Shown here piece by piece: positions 6,113 to 8,861 of a stretch of 8,861 nucleotides of DNA (position 1 is its first letter; each line of letters begins with the position of its first letter). The notes beneath the pieces were generated by a model. It ran no database searches. It saw only the letters and a list, made by a program, of their open reading frames with translations, and was not told the DNA's origin. This stretch comes from Woeseia sp. (lineage in GTDB: Bacteria; Pseudomonadota; Gammaproteobacteria; Steroidobacterales; Woeseiaceae), in the NCBI GenBank assembly GCA_003229095.1, contig QIHS01000440.1:1-8861 (forward strand), read 5' to 3'. The position numbers were made by a program, and so were the translations under genes.

Positions 6113-7372
6113 GCCATCGCCCCACGATTTTCCTTTCGACAGGTATTTCGCGGCAATTTGTCCGACGACATAGGTGCTGTAGTAAGCGATTGCGCCCTGT
6201 GCACCGGCAGTCACGATGGTTGACAGACCGACCGTGCCAACCTTGAGTGCACTTGAAACAAGATGCAGTGCCCAGACGGTTCCCATCAGAGCAGCCGCTT
6301 CGGCAGCAATGACGCTTACTAATGAGCCTGCTTCCCGCCGGCTGAGTGGCAAATCGTAGACCTTCGACAAATGTACAACCATTCCCACATCAATGAACGC
6401 GGCCGCGAACAGATCAGCCACTGGAACCGGATTGAACGCAACGGCGATGCCTTTGGCAACACAATAAGTGCGCACCAGTTTGTCGCCAATTTCACGACGC
6501 GCGTTGAGCATTCGAATGCCAACCTGATCGCTGAGGTCTGCGGCAAACAGGCTCGCATTCAGTGCAGCAAGTGTCTTTCCTTCAGTCTCGAATATGTCCC
6601 AGAGGCGTGCACGCAGGTGATCTACGTCGATGGCGCGGTCCCGGGATGTCGTTGTCTCGACGCCGTCATTGTCGATCTCTATAACAGCTTGTGGACGAGG
6701 CTCTGCGGCAACCGCGAGAATATCGGCAGCTTGCACCAGCCCCTTCGTCTTGCTTCGAATCGCAACCAGCAGGTCTTCGAGCTCGTGTGTTGTGTAAAGA
6801 TCCGATTTATTCAGCGCAACGACAACGGGCCTGCCTTGCTCAAGCATCATTTGCAGCGAATGTAATTCACTGTCAGTAATATCGCCATCAAGCACGAAGA
6901 TTACGAGGTCGGATCGATGCGCGACCTCCCTGGCCATTTCTTCGCGGTCTTCGCCTCCCGCCTCATCCAGGCCAGGTGTATCAATCAGGAATACGCCGGC
7001 CGCTTCAACCTCAGACCATTCCTGCATCGAAGTATTTTTCGTTTCGCCATGTAACGGACTGACGGCAAATTTCGACTCGCCTATTAATGCATTTAACAGC
7101 GATGACTTGCCGGTGCTAACGCGCCCGAAAACCGCAATGTGCAAGTGCCCATGCTGCAGCTTGTCGAGCATCGCCTGGACCGCATCATAATCGTGTGACA
7201 AAGACTCCCGGATTCCCGCGGGCAGACGGACGTCTTCGATGAGCTCTCTCAGGCTCTCGCGCGCGATATCCAGATGGGTGGAGCCACCATCCGCCGCCTC
7301 ATCACTCGCTGGTTTTTTCCTGATCCAGGGCCAGCTTGGCCACCTGTCGAACACCCGCTTCAATATGCTCAC
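6080..7372 (-). CDS. Era/dynamin-like GTPase with DUF697-like region (C-terminus frame-shifted)
   Basis: A GTP-binding protein of the small bacterial GTPase group with a DUF697-like C-terminal membrane-associated region. Counting from the GTG at 7372, the P-loop GRVSTGKSS is at 83-91, a likely switch Thr lies in the GETKNTS segment, G3 DTPG is at 131-134 and G4 NKSD at 188-191. A C-terminal region (about 285-400) has the NPVPVADLFAAAFIDVGMVV signature and Ala/Gly-rich hydrophobic helices. The GTG is preferred because GAGG lies 9 nt upstream; a TTG at 7387 is possible but badly spaced. The start lies 71 bp inside the upstream GTPase gene. As read, the last nine residues (from GCERD) are out of frame and the conserved tail is at 6019-6112. 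Membrane association or remodelling is a reasonable guess; the cellular role is unknown. Confidence 0.88.
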   Translation of the reverse strand: MSILKRVFDRWPSWPWIRKKPASDEAADGGSTHLDIARESLRELIEDVRLPAGIRESLSHDYDAVQAMLDKLQHGHLHIAVFGRVSTGKSSLLNALIGESKFAVSPLHGETKNTSMQEWSEVEAAGVFLIDTPGLDEAGGEDREEMAREVAHRSDLVIFVLDGDITDSELHSLQMMLEQGRPVVVALNKSDLYTTHELEDLLVAIRSKTKGLVQAADILAVAAEPRPQAVIEIDNDGVETTTSRDRAIDVDHLRARLWDIFETEGKTLAALNASLFAADLSDQVGIRMLNARREIGDKLVRTYCVAKGIAVAFNPVPVADLFAAAFIDVGMVVHLSKVYDLPLSRREAGSLVSVIAAEAAALMGTVWALHLVSSALKVGTVGLSTIVTAGAQGAIAYYSTYVVGQIAAKYLSKGKSWGDGGGCERDSGQP

Positions 7373-8795
7373 TGATTCCGTCCTCAAATTCCTTAGCGGC
7401 TGTTCCCGGATTAAGTTCGCCGTGTTTCGTTAGTGTCATTACGAGACTGCGGCCCAGTGCATCGAAAATGAGTCCATAGGCTACCGCATGCACCAGTCCC
7501 CCGGCGACTGTTCCTGCACCCGGAAAGGCTTTCAGCGCATTGCCAGCCACCGCAAGACCCAGCGGTAACGCCTTGCCCGCCCTGCTTTGGCTCAAAGAAA
7601 GGAATTCTTCTATATCCAGATCACGCGGCACCGCGCCGAACAAACGGCACAGCTCGCGAGTCATTGTCGTGCCGATGTAACCCTGGACCAGGATGTCCGT
7701 ACCCGGACTCACAGCAGCCAATGCACCAACGACAGCCTTTCGTGTCGAATTGCGAATAATCTGTTGCGCACGTTGCGTTCGATATTCACCTTCTGCCTGA
7801 GCGAGCTTGTCGGCCGCAAGGTGGAAGACTGCTCTGTCGCGCTTGATGTCGAGAGATTCGGCTTCTCGTTCAAGCAATCGATTGATTGCGACGACCAACA
7901 CGCCAATATCCGCAGGCCGCTGGCTGCGAATCGAAGCTTCGCCGCCGTCCGCCCTTTTCTCAATGATGTCTACTTCGCCACCAGCACTCACCGCAACCAC
8001 CTGGTCACGTGCGGACTCGCCGCCAAGATTATCGAGGTGATCCAGCAATCGCTCCAGCAAGATCGCTTGTTCTTCGCGGTTGTAGCGATCCGACTTGTTC
8101 ATTACCAGAATCAGCGGCTTGCCAAGCGCGAGCAACCAGGTTACCGCCCGGCTTTCGTTGCGGGTCAGATCGCCGTCGCAAACCAATAGCACAAGCTGCG
8201 CGCGCTGCGCCTCTCGCAACGCCATCTCATCTAGGTCGCCGTCAAGACCGCCAGTGCCAGGAACGTCTGTTAAAAGAATTTCTGCGCCGTTCTCGTTTCG
8301 CCAACGATAGTGGCGAATATCGACTGTCGATCCGCCGACCGGGTTGATCGCCAGGTCCGCAGAGGGGATCAAAGCCTTGATTAATGAGCTTTTTCCGGTG
8401 CTGATCTCGCCAAAAAAACACAGGTGAACAGAACCTGATTCCTGCCGAGATGCCAGTTCCTGCAACTCAGCCTGCGCGTCGCTGATGTCAACGCCTGATT
8501 TTTCGGCCGCCAGCAATCTGGATTCGATGTCAGATCTTCGCAATGGTCGTGCTACTTCGTCATTCGCCGTTGTTTTCCGCTTGACGGCCAGACGAAAGAT
8601 CAGCCAGATCGCGGCCAATACCAATGCGATCATCACGGAGACATAGCCGTAAAGCAGAATCCGTGGCCCCTGAACGAGACGATCCCAGACGTTCAATGCG
8701 GATTCGGTGACGAACAGCATCACAGCAATTGCGACAACAACAACGAGCGTAACGAAAAGCCCGATTGACAGCCTCAGGAAGCGATCCAGTTTCAT
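7302..8795 (-). CDS. Membrane-anchored GTPase with DUF697-like region
   Basis: A 497-residue inner-membrane GTPase. Two hydrophobic helices near the N-terminus (about 9-29 and 47-68) form a hairpin anchor, followed by a basic VKRK that suggests a cytoplasmic G domain. Motifs: P-loop GEISTGKSS (129-137), switch Thr157 in GGSTVDIR, G3 DVPG (177-180), G4 NKSD (233-236) and a G5-like SAG (270-272). The helical C-terminal half includes SPGTDILVQGYIG (363-375) and a hydrophobic Gly/Ala segment (about 408-448), as in GTPases of the DUF697 group. It is a paralogue of the next gene and overlaps it by 71-86 bp, so the two are probably cotranslated and may form a heteromer. No clear Shine-Dalgarno precedes the ATG. 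Function unknown. Confidence 0.9.
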   Translation of the reverse strand: MKLDRFLRLSIGLFVTLVVVVAIAVMLFVTESALNVWDRLVQGPRILLYGYVSVMIALVLAAIWLIFRLAVKRKTTANDEVARPLRRSDIESRLLAAEKSGVDISDAQAELQELASRQESGSVHLCFFGEISTGKSSLIKALIPSADLAINPVGGSTVDIRHYRWRNENGAEILLTDVPGTGGLDGDLDEMALREAQRAQLVLLVCDGDLTRNESRAVTWLLALGKPLILVMNKSDRYNREEQAILLERLLDHLDNLGGESARDQVVAVSAGGEVDIIEKRADGGEASIRSQRPADIGVLVVAINRLLEREAESLDIKRDRAVFHLAADKLAQAEGEYRTQRAQQIIRNSTRKAVVGALAAVSPGTDILVQGYIGTTMTRELCRLFGAVPRDLDIEEFLSLSQSRAGKALPLGLAVAGNALKAFPGAGTVAGGLVHAVAYGLIFDALGRSLVMTLTKHGELNPGTAAKEFEDGISEHIEAGVRQVAKLALDQEKTSE

Positions 8796-8861
8796 GCCGG
8801 CTATATTACGTGCAACAACGCCCTAAATCGAAAAACGACGACTACCGGGTCAGGACGGAGA
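8796..8861. other. Upstream region of the GTPase pair
   Basis: Only 66 bp are visible before the first GTPase. On the minus strand TAATAT (8808-8803) ends 7 nt before the ATG, a -10-like hexamer in the same close position as in front of plsB. I see no good -35 element. No gene or terminator can be supported here. Confidence 0.2.

Noticed and set aside
6371..6865. Plus-strand open frame of 164 codons
   Set aside because: Antisense to the GTPase G4 and DUF697 region; no domain or ribosome site.
7587..8189. Plus-strand open frame of 200 codons
   Set aside because: It lies wholly antisense to the membrane GTPase, whose frame has clear motifs. The predicted protein has no recognisable domain and composition typical of a shadow frame.

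Overview
The window looks like chromosomal DNA of a non-enteric gammaproteobacterium with a moderate GC content. The main evidence is a full-length gammaproteobacterial-type PlsB acyltransferase next to a TrhO/UPF0176 rhodanese, an alkyltransferase-like (ATL) protein and a pair of GTPases with DUF697-like C-terminal regions. All conventional genes are on the minus strand, so transcription runs from position 8861 towards 1. The species cannot be told from the sequence.

Layout in the direction of transcription. (1) 8795-6019: two adjacent, overlapping GTPase genes. The first has two N-terminal membrane helices; the second does not, and a one-base shift in a run of five C (6108-6112) separates it from its conserved C-terminus. 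(2) 6018-5657: a non-coding accessory patch. It holds a nested palindromic repeat element of about 160 bp, a 15-bp direct repeat at the element's edge, and a short plus-strand frame for a one-helix membrane peptide. (3) 5647-3200: a tightly packed four-gene set of an ATL DNA-repair protein, a tandem HCCA-isomerase/GST-kappa-like protein, a small alpha/beta hydrolase and a small coiled-coil lipoprotein. Junctions are 0 nt, a 4-nt overlap and 13 nt. (4) 3199-3087: a short regulatory gap with several dyads and a possible promoter. (5) 3086-1: plsB, overlapping by 4 nt a trhO gene that is frame-shifted and runs off the window edge.

Functions: PlsB makes lysophosphatidic acid, the first step of phospholipid synthesis. 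TrhO hydroxylates wobble uridine 34 of tRNAs. The ATL protein flags O6-alkylguanine for nucleotide excision repair. The HCCA-like protein and the hydrolase may act in detoxification or small-molecule breakdown, but their substrates are unknown. The GTPase pair probably works at the inner membrane; its role is unknown.

The points most worth checking are the two reading-frame breaks, the palindromic element with its possible outward promoter, the small membrane ORF beside it, and the HCCA-like protein whose first domain appears to have lost its catalytic residues. I see no CRISPR array, toxin-antitoxin or defence operon, tRNA or rRNA.
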